The notes under the pieces were generated by a model that had not been told where the DNA came from, did no database searches, and saw only the letters and a list, made by a program, of their open reading frames with translations. Positions 16,752 to 27,416 of a stretch of DNA of 64,000 nt are shown here, piece by piece. The DNA comes from Corallococcus carmarthensis (GTDB lineage: Bacteria > Myxococcota > Myxococcia > Myxococcales > Myxococcaceae). How positions within the stretch are numbered: the stretch's first letter is position 1; the number at the start of each line of letters is the position of its first letter. The stretch covers positions 1 through 64,000 of the forward strand of contig NZ_RAWE01000027.1 in the NCBI RefSeq assembly GCF_003611695.1, in the 5' to 3' direction. The translations under genes were made by a program, and so were the position numbers.

Positions 16752-18950
16752 TCACGCGGGAACGGGTGCGGCGCCATCCTCCGAAGCACGCAGCGCGGGA
16801 GGCATGCGCTCCACCGCGTGTTGGAGCACGCCCAACTGGCGCACCAGCCTCGTCACCTGCGTGCGCGCCAGCGCGTCCGTGCCCTCCAGCCCGGGCGCCT
16901 CGCGCTTGAGGGCTGATGGCACGCGGCGCGCCACCAGCGCCGCGGACAGCTCCTCCAGCGCATCCGACGCGTAGCGCACCACGGGCCCCAGGTCCGACGC
17001 CGGATGCCAGGCGCGGCTCGCGGCCAGCGCCGTCACCGCCGCGGTGAAGCGCCGCGCGTACGTGATCAGCGCCATCCCCGGCTCCAGCTCCTTCGCCGGC
17101 CCCTTCCACTCACTGAGCAGCCGCTGGAAGGACGCCTCCGCGGACAACAGCGCCACGCCCACCGTGCGCCGGGCCTCGCGCAGCGCGGCCTCCGTGGGCA
17201 CCGGCGTCCGCGCCACCTCGCGCAGGTAGTCCTGGTCCGCATTCAGCACGCCGGCCACCTCCTCCGCGAAGCGCGCGTGCTCGGGGCTCGGCCAGAGCAG
17301 CCGGATGCCCACCAGCGCCAGCACGCCGCCCAGCAGCGTGTTGAGGATGCGCACCCCCGCGAGCCGCCAGTCCCCCGTCTGAATCTCCGCGAGCAGCACC
17401 AGCGCCGGCGCCAGCAGCACCTGGTAGACCGCGAAGTTCAGCGGCCGCACGCTCACCGACACGCAGACCAGCAGCACGATGGCCGCGAGCATCATCCACT
17501 GCGCGGGCAGCACGTGCACCAGCCCCATGGCCAGCACGCTGCCCACGAACGTCCCCGCCACGCGCTGAAGCCCCTTCTCCGTCGTGAGCCCGGAGTACGG
17601 CTGCAACACGACGATCACCGTGATGGTCACCCAGTACCAGTGATTGAGCCCCAGCCCTTCCGCCAACGCCGTCGCCACCGTCGCGGTGAGCCCCAGCCGC
17701 AGCGCGTGCCGGAAGACCACCGACTCCGGCGTCAGCTGGTCGCGCAACACCTTCCACCAGGAGCGTCCCCGGCCCGGCTCCTGCCCGAAGGGCTTCGTGT
17801 CCCGCTCCGGCAGCGGCTTACCGCGCTCCAACCGCGACGCCACATCCAGCGCCACCGCGCTGTACTCCCGCAGCCGCCCCAGGAGCCCCGCCACGTGCGA
17901 GTACTGCGAGCGCGCCGGCTCCGGAAACCCTCCGTCCGCCTGGAGCACCCGCGTCACCGGCTCCGCGTCCCACGACGCCGGCACCGGCACCGAGCCCCGC
18001 GCCAGCGCGCCCACCACGCCCCGCAGGTCCACCGCGAGCGCGCCCAACGCATGCTGTGCCTCGGTGCGGGCCGCGCGGCATGCCCCCTGGCGCGGCGCCT
18101 CGTCCAGCGCCTCCGTCATGGCCGTGAGCAGGAGCGACAGCGCGTCCGCGTCCTCCAGCAGCACCAGCAGGTACTCGCCCCGGCCGCTCTCCTCCTGCCG
18201 TCCCTGGCGCGTGGCCCCCAGCGTGGCGCGCGCCGTCTCCAGCGACTGCCGCATGCGCGCGGCCTGCTGCACCGCCTCCCACGTCCCCACCCGTGAGGGC
18301 CCTTCCATGGGCCAGCCCGCCACCACGTCCGCGGTGGCCGCCAGCTCCTCGTAGCAGGCCGCGATGGCGAGCCGCGCCGGGCGGTAGGGCCTCAGCGGCC
18401 ACAGCACCAGCGCCAGGAACATGGACCACAGCCCGCCCGCCACGAAGAACGCCGCCTGCATCAGCGCCGCTTCCGGCCCGCGTGACGGCAGCGCCAGCGA
18501 CACCACGAACAGGTTCGCCAGCAGCATGCCCACGATGCCCGGCGTGTCGCCGTAGCTGCGCGCGAAGCCGCACGCCGTCACCCAGAAGAACGTCAGCGCC
18601 ACGTCCACCCAGAAGGGACTGGGCAGCGCGATGATCAACCCCACCCCCGCGCCCAGCACCGTCATCGCCCCCATGGCCCGGGCACGCGTGCGGTACGGCC
18701 CGCCCTTGTCCACCAGCGCGACGAAGAGCCCCGCCATGCCCGCCCATGCCGCCGCCGGCATTCGAAGCAGCGCGGAGACGAGCAGCGGCACACCCAGGGC
18801 CAGCGCCGTGCGCAGCCCCGCGGCCACCGCGGGCCGGCCCGGCTGGAAGCGGAAGAGCCCCGCGACGTGGCGGGGCAGGTGTCCCCGGGCCGCACGCCCC
18901 CGTGGCGCCACCCAGCCTTCCGCCACCGTGTCGCCTGCGTCCCCGCGCAT
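16752..18950 (-). CDS. FUSC-family (aromatic acid exporter-like) membrane protein
   Basis: 732 residues with two clusters of transmembrane helices (about 40-190 and about 430-550). Each is followed by a soluble helical region, as in YccS/AaeB/FUSC proteins. NHWYWVTITVIVVLQPYSGLTTEKGLQRVAGTFVGSVLA is the diagnostic FUSC segment. It probably sits in the inner membrane and exports aromatic carboxylates or similar anions. No membrane-fusion partner is adjacent. The ATG has AGGAGCGGGG before it. It converges with the HEAT lipoprotein gene only 15 bases away. Confidence 0.88.
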   Translation of the reverse strand: MRGDAGDTVAEGWVAPRGRAARGHLPRHVAGLFRFQPGRPAVAAGLRTALALGVPLLVSALLRMPAAAWAGMAGLFVALVDKGGPYRTRARAMGAMTVLGAGVGLIIALPSPFWVDVALTFFWVTACGFARSYGDTPGIVGMLLANLFVVSLALPSRGPEAALMQAAFFVAGGLWSMFLALVLWPLRPYRPARLAIAACYEELAATADVVAGWPMEGPSRVGTWEAVQQAARMRQSLETARATLGATRQGRQEESGRGEYLLVLLEDADALSLLLTAMTEALDEAPRQGACRAARTEAQHALGALAVDLRGVVGALARGSVPVPASWDAEPVTRVLQADGGFPEPARSQYSHVAGLLGRLREYSAVALDVASRLERGKPLPERDTKPFGQEPGRGRSWWKVLRDQLTPESVVFRHALRLGLTATVATALAEGLGLNHWYWVTITVIVVLQPYSGLTTEKGLQRVAGTFVGSVLAMGLVHVLPAQWMMLAAIVLLVCVSVSVRPLNFAVYQVLLAPALVLLAEIQTGDWRLAGVRILNTLLGGVLALVGIRLLWPSPEHARFAEEVAGVLNADQDYLREVARTPVPTEAALREARRTVGVALLSAEASFQRLLSEWKGPAKELEPGMALITYARRFTAAVTALAASRAWHPASDLGPVVRYASDALEELSAALVARRVPSALKREAPGLEGTDALARTQVTRLVRQLGVLQHAVERMPPALRASEDGAAPVPA

Positions 18951-19067
18951 CCCCGCTCCTTCCTCTCGTGGACTTCCCCCCCGAGGAAGAAGATGGGGTG
19001 CGCGAGCGCCGGAATCCGCCCCTGCCCGTCCGCATGCATGGCGGGCAGGCGAAGCGGGGCCAGGCGG

Positions 19068-19700
19068 TCAGCTGCGCTGCGCGTAGTACTCGACGATGAA
19101 CGGCTCGTTCACGTCCACGGGGATCTCCTCACGCTCGGGCAGCCGCACGTAGCGCATGCCCTCGCCTTCCCCCAGGACCTGCACGTACGCGGGCACCTGG
19201 CGGGACTTCATCCGGCCGAAGGCGTCCTGCACCACCGACAGCTTCAGGTGTGACGGATGGAAGCGCACCTCGTTGCCCGGCTTGAGCCGGATGCTCGGGA
19301 TGTCCGCGCGCTTGCCGTCCACCTGCAAGTAGCCGTGGCGCACGAACTGCCGCGCCTGGCGGATGCTCGTGGCCAGCCCCGCGCGCAGCACCAGCGCGTC
19401 CAGCCGGCTCTCCAACAACTGCATCAGCACCTTGCCCGTGTTGCCCGGCGACCGGCGCGCTTCCAGGAACGCGCTGCGGCACTGCTTCTCCAGGAGGCCG
19501 TAGTACAGCTTCAGCTTCTGCTTCTCCCGCAGCCGCTGCGCGAAGTCGCTCACCGACACGCGCGCCGTCGCCCCGTGCTGGCCCGGCGGATACGGCCGGC
19601 GCAGCACCGGATCCTTGTCGGGGTCCTTCGCGCTGATGCGCGACAGGGGGATGCCCAGCCGCCGACACATCTTCCCTCGGGGTCCCAGTTCACGTGCCAC
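19068..19700 (-). CDS. rpsD: Ribosomal protein S4, cysteine-poor (zinc-independent) paralogue
   Basis: 210 residues of typical S4: an N-terminal domain, then the S4 RNA-binding domain ([33 protein letters not shown], about 100-135). Zinc-type S4 has a cysteine cluster near the N-terminus. Here the region ([17 protein letters not shown] through [15 protein letters not shown]) has a single Cys, so it should not bind zinc. It stands alone instead of in the rpsM-rpsK-rpsD-rpoA operon, so it is probably a second copy. The start is GTG at 19700 with GGAGGA 7 bases before. A Fur-box-like palindrome lies 39-67 bases upstream, suggesting metal-controlled expression. Confidence 0.93.
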   Translation of the reverse strand: MARELGPRGKMCRRLGIPLSRISAKDPDKDPVLRRPYPPGQHGATARVSVSDFAQRLREKQKLKLYYGLLEKQCRSAFLEARRSPGNTGKVLMQLLESRLDALVLRAGLATSIRQARQFVRHGYLQVDGKRADIPSIRLKPGNEVRFHPSHLKLSVVQDAFGRMKSRQVPAYVQVLGEGEGMRYVRLPEREEIPVDVNEPFIVEYYAQRS

Positions 19701-20047
19701 GGTGCGTTCCTCCGGCCTTCCTGTTGGGTCGAGCCAAGTTGAAGTTGATAATCACTATCAATTTCAATACCCATGAAGGGAGCGGCCGGTCAAGCTTCCA
19801 GCCACTGGGGGTGAGTGGACGGCCGTGCACAGGCAGGTTGAAAATGAACGGAAATACGACCCGGAACACCGGCCTACCTACCGGTCGGAATGTGTTTCTG
19901 GAGTGGATGTAGGACGAAAACTTCACCTGTGAATTCATGAGGTTGAGCCCACTCATGACCGTGTACGCAGCCACCCACACGCAACAACGGAACGGCTGAC
20001 ACGAGAATCAATTTGTCCGCTTCAACTTTCCCCCGAAAGCACACCCC
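19701..20047. other. Divergent intergenic region, S4 / M4 peptidase
   Basis: This 347-base region separates the leftward S4 gene from the rightward peptidase gene. Apart from the palindrome at 19739-19767, I see no clear operator. CCGGCCTACCTACCGGTCGG near 19878 is mildly repetitive. No RNA gene or credible ORF was seen. Confidence 0.5.
19739..19767. promoter_or_regulatory. Fur-family operator-like palindrome upstream of S4
   Basis: A 29-base inverted repeat has 12-base arms with one mismatch around ATCAC. The core TTGATAATCACTATCAA (19745-19761) reads TGATAAT-C-ACTATCA, one base off the classical Fur 7-1-7 pattern TGATAAT-N-ATTATCA. It lies 39 bases before the GTG start of the S4 gene, where it would overlap the promoter. 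It is AT-rich in a GC-rich genome. Fur-, Zur- or PerR-type control cannot be told apart by sequence alone. Confidence 0.72.
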
Positions 20048-21841
20048 ATGGCCCTGCGCACCGACCTTTCGAAGCCCGTTGCCGCCACCCAGAACCGCAC
20101 CGACACCAAGCCGGTGAACACCGTGAAGCCGCAGGGCCCGGTGGGCATGAGCTCGCAGTCGAGCTTCAGCGCGGGCGCGCCCTCCAAGGCGAAGGCCACG
20201 GTGGCGCTGAACGGCGTGGGCCAGAAGCTGACGCCGGGCCCGGTGGACCTCTCCAGCCCCCAGGCGCAGCAGGCCGTGCAGCAGACCGTGGCGTACGTGA
20301 ACCAGAAGAACCCGCAGCTGACCGGCATCACGGGCGGTACGTCGTTCTCGCCGCGCTCGGTGGAGCGCGACCAGCTGGGCATGACGCACGTGCGCATGGA
20401 CCGCATGCACGAGGGCGTGAAGGTCGCGGGTGAGCAGGTCATCGGCCACCTGGACGCGAAGGGCCAGTTCGACAGCCTGACCGGCGACGTGTCCAGCATC
20501 CCGGTGGGCATTGGCAAGGCGCCCACGAAGCTGAACGCGAAGGACGCGCTGGCGGTGGCGCAGAAGGACTTCAACGGCGCGACGTCCAAGGCCCCCACGG
20601 CGGAGAAGGTCATCGTGAAGGGCAAGGACGGCCAGTACCACGCCGCCTTCCACGTGACGCTCACCGACACGTCCGTGTCCACCGGCAAGGACCCGCGCTC
20701 GATGAACTACTTCATCGACGCGAACACCGGCGAGTCGCTCAAGCAGTACAACACCATCAGCCACCTGGACCGCACGACCAACGCCAAGCGCGCGGAGGGC
20801 ACGCCCACCACGCCGACGAAGCCCACCACGCCGACGACCCCGACGACCCCGGGCAGCGCGGGCCGCGTGGCGGACGACCAGACGATGTACAGCGGCAAGG
20901 TCGACATCCAGACCACGAAGAACAAGGACGGCACGTTCTCGCTGGATGACAAGACGCGCGGCAAGGGCATCGTGACGTACGACGCGAAGAACGCGGAGAA
21001 CGCGTCCGGCACCACGGGCTTCACCGACAAGAACGACGTCTGGGGTGAGAAGACCGACCCGTCGCGCGCCGCCACCGCGGTGGACGCGCACTACGGCGCG
21101 GAGATGACCTACGACTTCTACAAGGAAGTCCTCGGCCGCGACTCCATCGACGGCAAGGGTGAGAAGCTGGTCTCCTACGTGCACACCGACGTGAACCTGG
21201 TGAACGCGTTCTGGGACGGCGAGAAGATGCAGTACGGCGACGGCGACGGGAAGGACTCCGGCCCGCTCACCACGCTGGACATCGCGGGCCACGAAATCAC
21301 CCACGGCCTCACCGAGCGCACCGCGGGCCTGGAGTACGAGGGCGAGTCCGGCGGCCTCAACGAGTCCTTCAGCGACATCATGGGCACCGGCGTGGAGTGG
21401 TTCGCCAGCCAGAAGAACAAGGCCGTGAAGTTCGACTGGGCGGTGGGCGAGGACGCGTGGACGCCCAAGAACGGCGACAGCACGGACGCCCTCCGCTACA
21501 TGAACGACCCGACGTCGGATGGCTACTCCATCGACAACTACAAGGACTTCGCCAAGAACCCGGAGGTCCACGGCTCCAGCGGCATCGCGAACAACGCCTT
21601 CTTCCTGCTCACCGAGGGCGGCAAGAACAAGACGTCCGGCATCGAGGTGAAGGACGGCATCGGCATGGACAAGAGCCTGAAGATCTTCGGCCGCGCGCTC
21701 ACCACGTACATGACGCCGCAGACGAACTTCTCCCAGGCCCGCGCCGCCACCATCAAGGCCGCCACGGACCTGTACGGCAAGGACTCCACCGAGGCGAAGA
21801 AGGTCGCCGAGGCCTGGACCGCCGTCGGCGTGACCAAGTAG
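20048..21841 (+). CDS. M4-family (thermolysin-like) metallopeptidase
   Basis: 597 residues. The N-terminal part carries an FTP/PepSY-type propeptide (about 75-240). A Thr/Pro-rich linker follows (about 250-273), then a thermolysin catalytic domain. The zinc ligands are in HEITHG (H415, E416, H419) with E439 in GGLNESFSDIMG, exactly 20 residues after the second His as in thermolysin. VHGSSGIANNAFFLL provides the catalytic His. M4 peptidases are normally secreted as proenzymes, yet the first 40 residues are polar and show no signal peptide. It is probably a secreted or predation-related protease exported by another route. It converges with the sulfatase gene over a terminator. Confidence 0.92.
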   Translation: MALRTDLSKPVAATQNRTDTKPVNTVKPQGPVGMSSQSSFSAGAPSKAKATVALNGVGQKLTPGPVDLSSPQAQQAVQQTVAYVNQKNPQLTGITGGTSFSPRSVERDQLGMTHVRMDRMHEGVKVAGEQVIGHLDAKGQFDSLTGDVSSIPVGIGKAPTKLNAKDALAVAQKDFNGATSKAPTAEKVIVKGKDGQYHAAFHVTLTDTSVSTGKDPRSMNYFIDANTGESLKQYNTISHLDRTTNAKRAEGTPTTPTKPTTPTTPTTPGSAGRVADDQTMYSGKVDIQTTKNKDGTFSLDDKTRGKGIVTYDAKNAENASGTTGFTDKNDVWGEKTDPSRAATAVDAHYGAEMTYDFYKEVLGRDSIDGKGEKLVSYVHTDVNLVNAFWDGEKMQYGDGDGKDSGPLTTLDIAGHEITHGLTERTAGLEYEGESGGLNESFSDIMGTGVEWFASQKNKAVKFDWAVGEDAWTPKNGDSTDALRYMNDPTSDGYSIDNYKDFAKNPEVHGSSGIANNAFFLLTEGGKNKTSGIEVKDGIGMDKSLKIFGRALTTYMTPQTNFSQARAATIKAATDLYGKDSTEAKKVAEAWTAVGVTK

Positions 21842-21859
21842 TCCGCTCAAGGTTTCAAG

Positions 21860-21890
21860 CCCGGACGGGGCGCCCCCCTCCCCGTCCGGG
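21860..21890. terminator. Bidirectional terminator hairpin, peptidase/sulfatase
   Basis: The perfect 11-base inverted repeat CCCGGACGGGG (21860-21870) / CCCCGTCCGGG (21880-21890) has a nine-base loop and lies between the stops of the convergent M4 peptidase and sulfatase genes. It lacks a long T tract, as is usual in GC-rich genomes. Confidence 0.7.
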
Positions 21891-21904
21891 TCCGTCGTGT
21901 GTCC

Positions 21905-24259
21905 CTACTGCTTCGCCAGGGCCTCCTTCTGTTCGGCCTGGGTGTCACGGACATGCTCCCCGACGACGTCCACGGTCACCTGGTGGAGCATGCCGGTGAA
22001 CTCGAAGGGCGCGGCGTAGCGCTTGCTCACGGACGATTGCTCGTCCCGTCCGCACGTGAGCCCCTCCCCCAGGCTGATGGCCACCGGCATGGTGTCGTCG
22101 ATGGTGCTCTGCGCGACCAGGTCCCCGTTGATGTAGAGCCTGCCGCGCCCGGGGGCCCCCTTCCCCACGGCCAGGTCCGGCTTGCCGGTGGGCTCGAACT
22201 CGAACTTCAGCTCCGAGCGCCCCTCCGGCACGTCCACCGCCGACTCGATGTGGAACTCCCGCTCACCGACGAAGTTGTAGACGTAGTGCAGCTTCCGGTC
22301 CTGGATGAAGAACGTGTAGCCACCGGTGAGGCCGCCGTGGCAGAGCAGCACGCCCTCCGTGTCGGGCTTCACCTCCGCGTCGGCGGTGATGGTGTGCGGC
22401 CGGTTGAGCACGTGCACCGCCGCGTTCTCCGGTGCGGGTGACGTGTGCGGCCGGTACACGTAGCGGGTGCGGTCCCTCGTGAGCTGCGGGCGCTCCATGG
22501 CGAACACGGCGAGGGTGGGCGACGCGAGCGGGAACACCTGGTAGCGCCCGGCTTCCGCGTACCAGAGGGCAATCATCTCGATGAGCTTGCCCCGGTTCTC
22601 CTCCGCCACGTTCTTCGTCTCGGAGCAGTCTTCCGCCACGTGGTACAGCTCCCAGCCGTGCGCATCCAGTTCGCGCAGCCGCTCCTCGTCGAGCAGTGAC
22701 TGGCCGAACGCCTCTCCGGCTTCCGCGAAGGACGGGCCGGGGAACGGGCACACCGCGCGCCAGCCGTCGTGGTAGATGGCGCGCGAGCTGAACATCTCGA
22801 AGTACTGCGTGCGGTGGCGGCTTTCGACGTTCCCGTCGTTGAACGTGTGGCGGAAGCTGATGCCCTCCAGGGGTGACTGGGTGACGCCGCGGATCTCCGT
22901 GGGCGGCTCCAGGCCCAGGCAGTCCAGCACCGTGGGCACCATGTCGATGGCGTGCGCGTACTGCGTGCGCACCTCGCCCTTCGCCTGGATGCCCTGGGGC
23001 CAGTGGACGAGGAACGGGTCGGTGGTGCCGCCGCGGTACGTCTCCCGCTTCCAGCGGCGGAACGGCGTGTCTCCCGCCCAGGCCCAGCCCCACGGGTAGT
23101 GGTTGAAGTACTTCGGGCCGCCCAGGTCCTCCAGCGCCGCCAGGTTCTGCTCCAGCGACTCCGGCGTGTTGTTGAAGAACTTCAGCTCGTTCACCGAGCC
23201 GTGCGGCCCACCTTCCGCGCTGGCCCCGTTGTCGGACAGCACCATGATGAGCGTGTTGTCCAACTCTCCCGTGTCCTCCAGGAACTTCAGCAGCCGGCCG
23301 ATGTGGTGGTCCGTGTGCTCCAGGAAGCCCGCGAACACCTCCATCATCCGCGCGTAGAGGTGCTTTTCCTCCGGGGGCAGCGAGTCCCAGTCCTGGACGT
23401 CCGGATCATGCCGGGACAGCTGCGTGCCCTCGGGGAGCACGCCCAGCTCCAGCTGCTTCTGGAACACGCGCTGCCGGTAGGCGTCCCAGCCGTCGTCGAA
23501 CTGGCCCGCGTAGCCGTCCGCCCACTCGCGGGGGACGTGGTGGGGCGCGTGCATGGCGCCCGTGGCGAAGTAGAGGAAGAAGGGCTTGTCGGGCGCGACC
23601 TGCTTGGTGTCCGCGATGCAGTCGATGGCCCGGTCCACCAGGTCCGGGGTGAGGTGGTAGCCCTCCTCGGGCGTGGCGGGCGGGCGGCTGGCGTGGTTGT
23701 CGTGGACGAGGTCCGGGTAGTACTGGTGCGTGTCCCCGCCCAGGAAGCCATAGAAGCGCTCGAAGCCGCGGCCCAGCGGCCAGCGCGAGTACGGCCCGGC
23801 GGCGCTCGTCTGCTCCGCGGGGGTCAGGTGCCACTTGCCCAGCGCATAGGTGTTGTAGCCCGCATCCAGCAGCATCTCGGAGAGGAAGCCGTTCTCGAAG
23901 GGGATGGTGCCGTTGTAGCCGGGGTAGCCCAGCGACGTTTCGGTGATGGTGGCCATCCCGTTGGAGTGGTGGTTGCGGCCGGTGAGGATGCACGAGCGCG
24001 TGGGCGAGCACAGCGCGGTGGTGTGCATGTTGTTGTAGAGCAGCCCGCCCTTCGCCAGCCTGTCCAGGTTCGGCGTGCGGATGGGCGAGCCGTAGCAGCC
24101 CAGGTGCCCGAAGCCCGTGTCATCCAGGATGATGAACAGGACGTTGGGCGCGCCCGGCTTCGAGCGCAGGGGGGAAGGCCACGCGGGAGACGACTGCTCC
24201 CAGGTGCGGCCGATGACGCCGGGGAAGGGACTGCCGGGTTTGTATTCCTTGAGGGACAT
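21905..24259 (-). CDS. Type I (formylglycine) arylsulfatase
   Basis: 784 residues. NVLFIILDDTGFGHLGCYG (about 39-57) holds the metal-binding Asp pair. LCSPTRSCILTGR (C84) is the CxPxR sulfatase signature whose Cys is converted to formylglycine. GKWHLTP and LSDNGAS supply further active-site residues. The C-terminal 200 residues (from about 590) form a beta-rich extension found in large arylsulfatases. It hydrolyses sulfate esters. No signal peptide follows the ATG at 24259, which has GGAGG upstream, so it may be cytoplasmic, or the start may lie further upstream. The maturase that makes formylglycine is not in the window. Confidence 0.93.
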   Translation of the reverse strand: MSLKEYKPGSPFPGVIGRTWEQSSPAWPSPLRSKPGAPNVLFIILDDTGFGHLGCYGSPIRTPNLDRLAKGGLLYNNMHTTALCSPTRSCILTGRNHHSNGMATITETSLGYPGYNGTIPFENGFLSEMLLDAGYNTYALGKWHLTPAEQTSAAGPYSRWPLGRGFERFYGFLGGDTHQYYPDLVHDNHASRPPATPEEGYHLTPDLVDRAIDCIADTKQVAPDKPFFLYFATGAMHAPHHVPREWADGYAGQFDDGWDAYRQRVFQKQLELGVLPEGTQLSRHDPDVQDWDSLPPEEKHLYARMMEVFAGFLEHTDHHIGRLLKFLEDTGELDNTLIMVLSDNGASAEGGPHGSVNELKFFNNTPESLEQNLAALEDLGGPKYFNHYPWGWAWAGDTPFRRWKRETYRGGTTDPFLVHWPQGIQAKGEVRTQYAHAIDMVPTVLDCLGLEPPTEIRGVTQSPLEGISFRHTFNDGNVESRHRTQYFEMFSSRAIYHDGWRAVCPFPGPSFAEAGEAFGQSLLDEERLRELDAHGWELYHVAEDCSETKNVAEENRGKLIEMIALWYAEAGRYQVFPLASPTLAVFAMERPQLTRDRTRYVYRPHTSPAPENAAVHVLNRPHTITADAEVKPDTEGVLLCHGGLTGGYTFFIQDRKLHYVYNFVGEREFHIESAVDVPEGRSELKFEFEPTGKPDLAVGKGAPGRGRLYINGDLVAQSTIDDTMPVAISLGEGLTCGRDEQSSVSKRYAAPFEFTGMLHQVTVDVVGEHVRDTQAEQKEALAKQ

Positions 24260-24431
24260 GAGCGAGCGCGCCTCCACGCGAAGCGAAGCCCGCCCGGCGG
24301 CCCCCGACCCGCGGGCCCCCCGGACGTGACCTCGTGAACGTGAGGTGCACCGTCCGGAGGGACGGGGAATCTGCCCTCCGGACGGAGGCAACCGGGTCCA
24401 GGCCCCGGCCGCCTCCCACTTCACGCCCGGC

Positions 24432-25466
<1,035 letters not shown>

Positions 25467-25634
25467 GACGTTCACCTCGTGACGAACCGGCGGAAGGAAA
25501 GGCGGCCCAGGTAACGGCCCGTGGCGCGGCGCGCAACCGTCGTTTCGCGGCGCGCGTCGTGCTTGAAGCGGAGCGGACGCGCGCCCATCATGCGCGCGCC
25601 TTCCCGGGCGGGGAGGCAGGGGTCCAGGTCCCAC

Positions 25635-27416
25635 GTGAGCACGTCCGCGCCACCCGCATCCGGCCGTCCCCCCATTCTGCGCGCGCTGGGCTATCTGCGC
25701 CGCTACCGCGTGGAGACCCTGGGCGCGTTGCTGTCGCTGCTGCTCGTCTCCGTGGCGAATCTGGGCGCGCCGCAGATGATCCGCATCGCCATCGACCAGG
25801 GGCTCGCCCGGGGCGAGCAGCGGCCCGTGTGGCTGGCGGTGGGAGGCCTGGCCGCCATCGCGCTGGGGCGCGGCCTGTTCAACTTCCTCCAGGGCTATCT
25901 GGCGGAGCGCGCGTCGCAGGGCGTGGCGTTCGACTTGCGTGACGCGCTCTTCGCGCGCATCCAGCGGCTGTCCTTCAGCTACTACGACCAGGCGCAGACG
26001 GGGCAACTGCTCACGCGGCTGACGAGCGACGTGGAGGCGGTGCGCACCTTCGTGGGCAGCGGCGTGGTGCAGTTCGCCGCGGCGGCGGCGATGTTGTTGG
26101 GCTGCGCGGGGCTGCTGCTGTACCTGGATCCGGTGCTGGGGCTGGCGGCGCTGAGCTCCGTGCCGCCCATCCTCTGGGTGCTGCGCCGGTTCATGCGGCG
26201 GATGCGCCCGCTGTTCGGTCAGCTGCAGGCGCTGCTGGGCACGCTCAACACCACGCTGCAGGAGGACCTGCGCGGGCTGCGCGTGGTGCGCGCCTTCTCC
26301 GGAGAGGCGCGGGAGCTGCAGCGCTACGGGAAGACCAACGCGGAGCTGAAGGAGAAGAACCTGCGGGTGGTGGACGCGCTGGCCGACAACTTCCCCTTCG
26401 TCACCTTCTTCGCCAGCCTGGGCACGCTGATGGTGGTGGGCGTGGGCGGCTGGCGCATCTTCCACCAGAAGCTGACGCTGGGAGAGCTGGTGGCCTTCAA
26501 CAGCTACCTGGCCTTCCTGCTGATGCCCCTGATGACGCTGGGCTTCTTCGCGGCCAGCATGTCGCGGGCGAGCGCGTCCGCGCAGCGCGTCTTCGAACTG
26601 CTCGACACGGCGGTGGAGGTGACGGACCGCCCGGGCGCGGTGCCGCTGCCTTCGTTGCAGGGCCGCATCGAGCTGCGCGACGTGCGCTTCCGCTACGCGG
26701 GCAGTGACCGTGAAATCCTGCGCGGCGTGAGCGTGACGCTGGAGCCCGGGCAGCTGGTGGCGGTGCTGGGCACCACCGGCTCCGGCAAGAGCACGCTCAT
26801 CAACCTGCTGCCCCGCTTCTACGACGTCACCGGAGGCGCGGTGCTGCTGGACGGGCAGGACGTGCGGGACGTGACGCTCGCGAGCCTGCGCTCGCAGATG
26901 GGCGTGGTGCTCCAGGACGCGCTGCTGTTCTCCGGCACGGTGCGGGAGAACATCGCCTACGGGCGCCCGGAGGCGACCCAGGCCCAGGTGGAGGCCGCGG
27001 CGGAGGCGGCCCAGGCGGCGGAGTTCATCCGCGAGCTGCCCCAGGGCTACGACACGGTGGTGGGCGAGCGCGGCGTGGGGCTGTCCGGCGGGCAGCGGCA
27101 GCGGCTGGCCATCGCTCGGGCGCTGCTCACGGATCCGCGCCTGCTCATCCTGGACGACAGCACGTCGGCGGTGGACGCGCGCACGGAGACCGCCATCCAG
27201 GGCGCGCTGGACGCGCTGATGCGGGACAAGCGCAGGACAGCCATCGTCATCGCCCAGCGCATCAGCACCGTGCGGGACGCGGACCTCATCCTGGTGCTGG
27301 ACGAGGGGCGCATCGCCGCGAAGGGACGCCACGAGGAGCTGAAGGCCACCAGCGAGCTGTACAACGACATCCTCGGGTCGCAGCTGCTGCCGCCGCGCCA
27401 GGAGGAGGTGGCATGA
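25635..27416 (+). CDS. ABC exporter subunit with degenerate ATP site
   Basis: About 593 residues: a six-helix exporter membrane domain (about 20-300), then an ATPase domain. Walker A is GTTGSGKST (about 379), the signature LSGGQ is canonical, and Walker B is LLILDDSTSAVD. D508 replaces the usual catalytic Glu and Q541 (IVIAQRIST) replaces the H-loop His, so its own Walker site should not hydrolyse well. The stop overlaps the next ABC gene by four bases (ATGA), giving a heterodimer. The GTG at 25635 is preferred because it gives a short N-terminus; an ATG at 25590 is the alternative. It exports an unknown lipid, peptide or drug. Confidence 0.9.
   Translation: MSTSAPPASGRPPILRALGYLRRYRVETLGALLSLLLVSVANLGAPQMIRIAIDQGLARGEQRPVWLAVGGLAAIALGRGLFNFLQGYLAERASQGVAFDLRDALFARIQRLSFSYYDQAQTGQLLTRLTSDVEAVRTFVGSGVVQFAAAAAMLLGCAGLLLYLDPVLGLAALSSVPPILWVLRRFMRRMRPLFGQLQALLGTLNTTLQEDLRGLRVVRAFSGEARELQRYGKTNAELKEKNLRVVDALADNFPFVTFFASLGTLMVVGVGGWRIFHQKLTLGELVAFNSYLAFLLMPLMTLGFFAASMSRASASAQRVFELLDTAVEVTDRPGAVPLPSLQGRIELRDVRFRYAGSDREILRGVSVTLEPGQLVAVLGTTGSGKSTLINLLPRFYDVTGGAVLLDGQDVRDVTLASLRSQMGVVLQDALLFSGTVRENIAYGRPEATQAQVEAAAEAAQAAEFIRELPQGYDTVVGERGVGLSGGQRQRLAIARALLTDPRLLILDDSTSAVDARTETAIQGALDALMRDKRRTAIVIAQRISTVRDADLILVLDEGRIAAKGRHEELKATSELYNDILGSQLLPPRQEEVA

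Noticed and set aside
19874..21850. Long open frame (about 658 codons) on the minus strand opposite the M4 peptidase.
   Set aside because: It is a GC-bias shadow: His/Val/Arg/Ala-rich, no domain, and the opposite strand has an intact catalytic peptidase.
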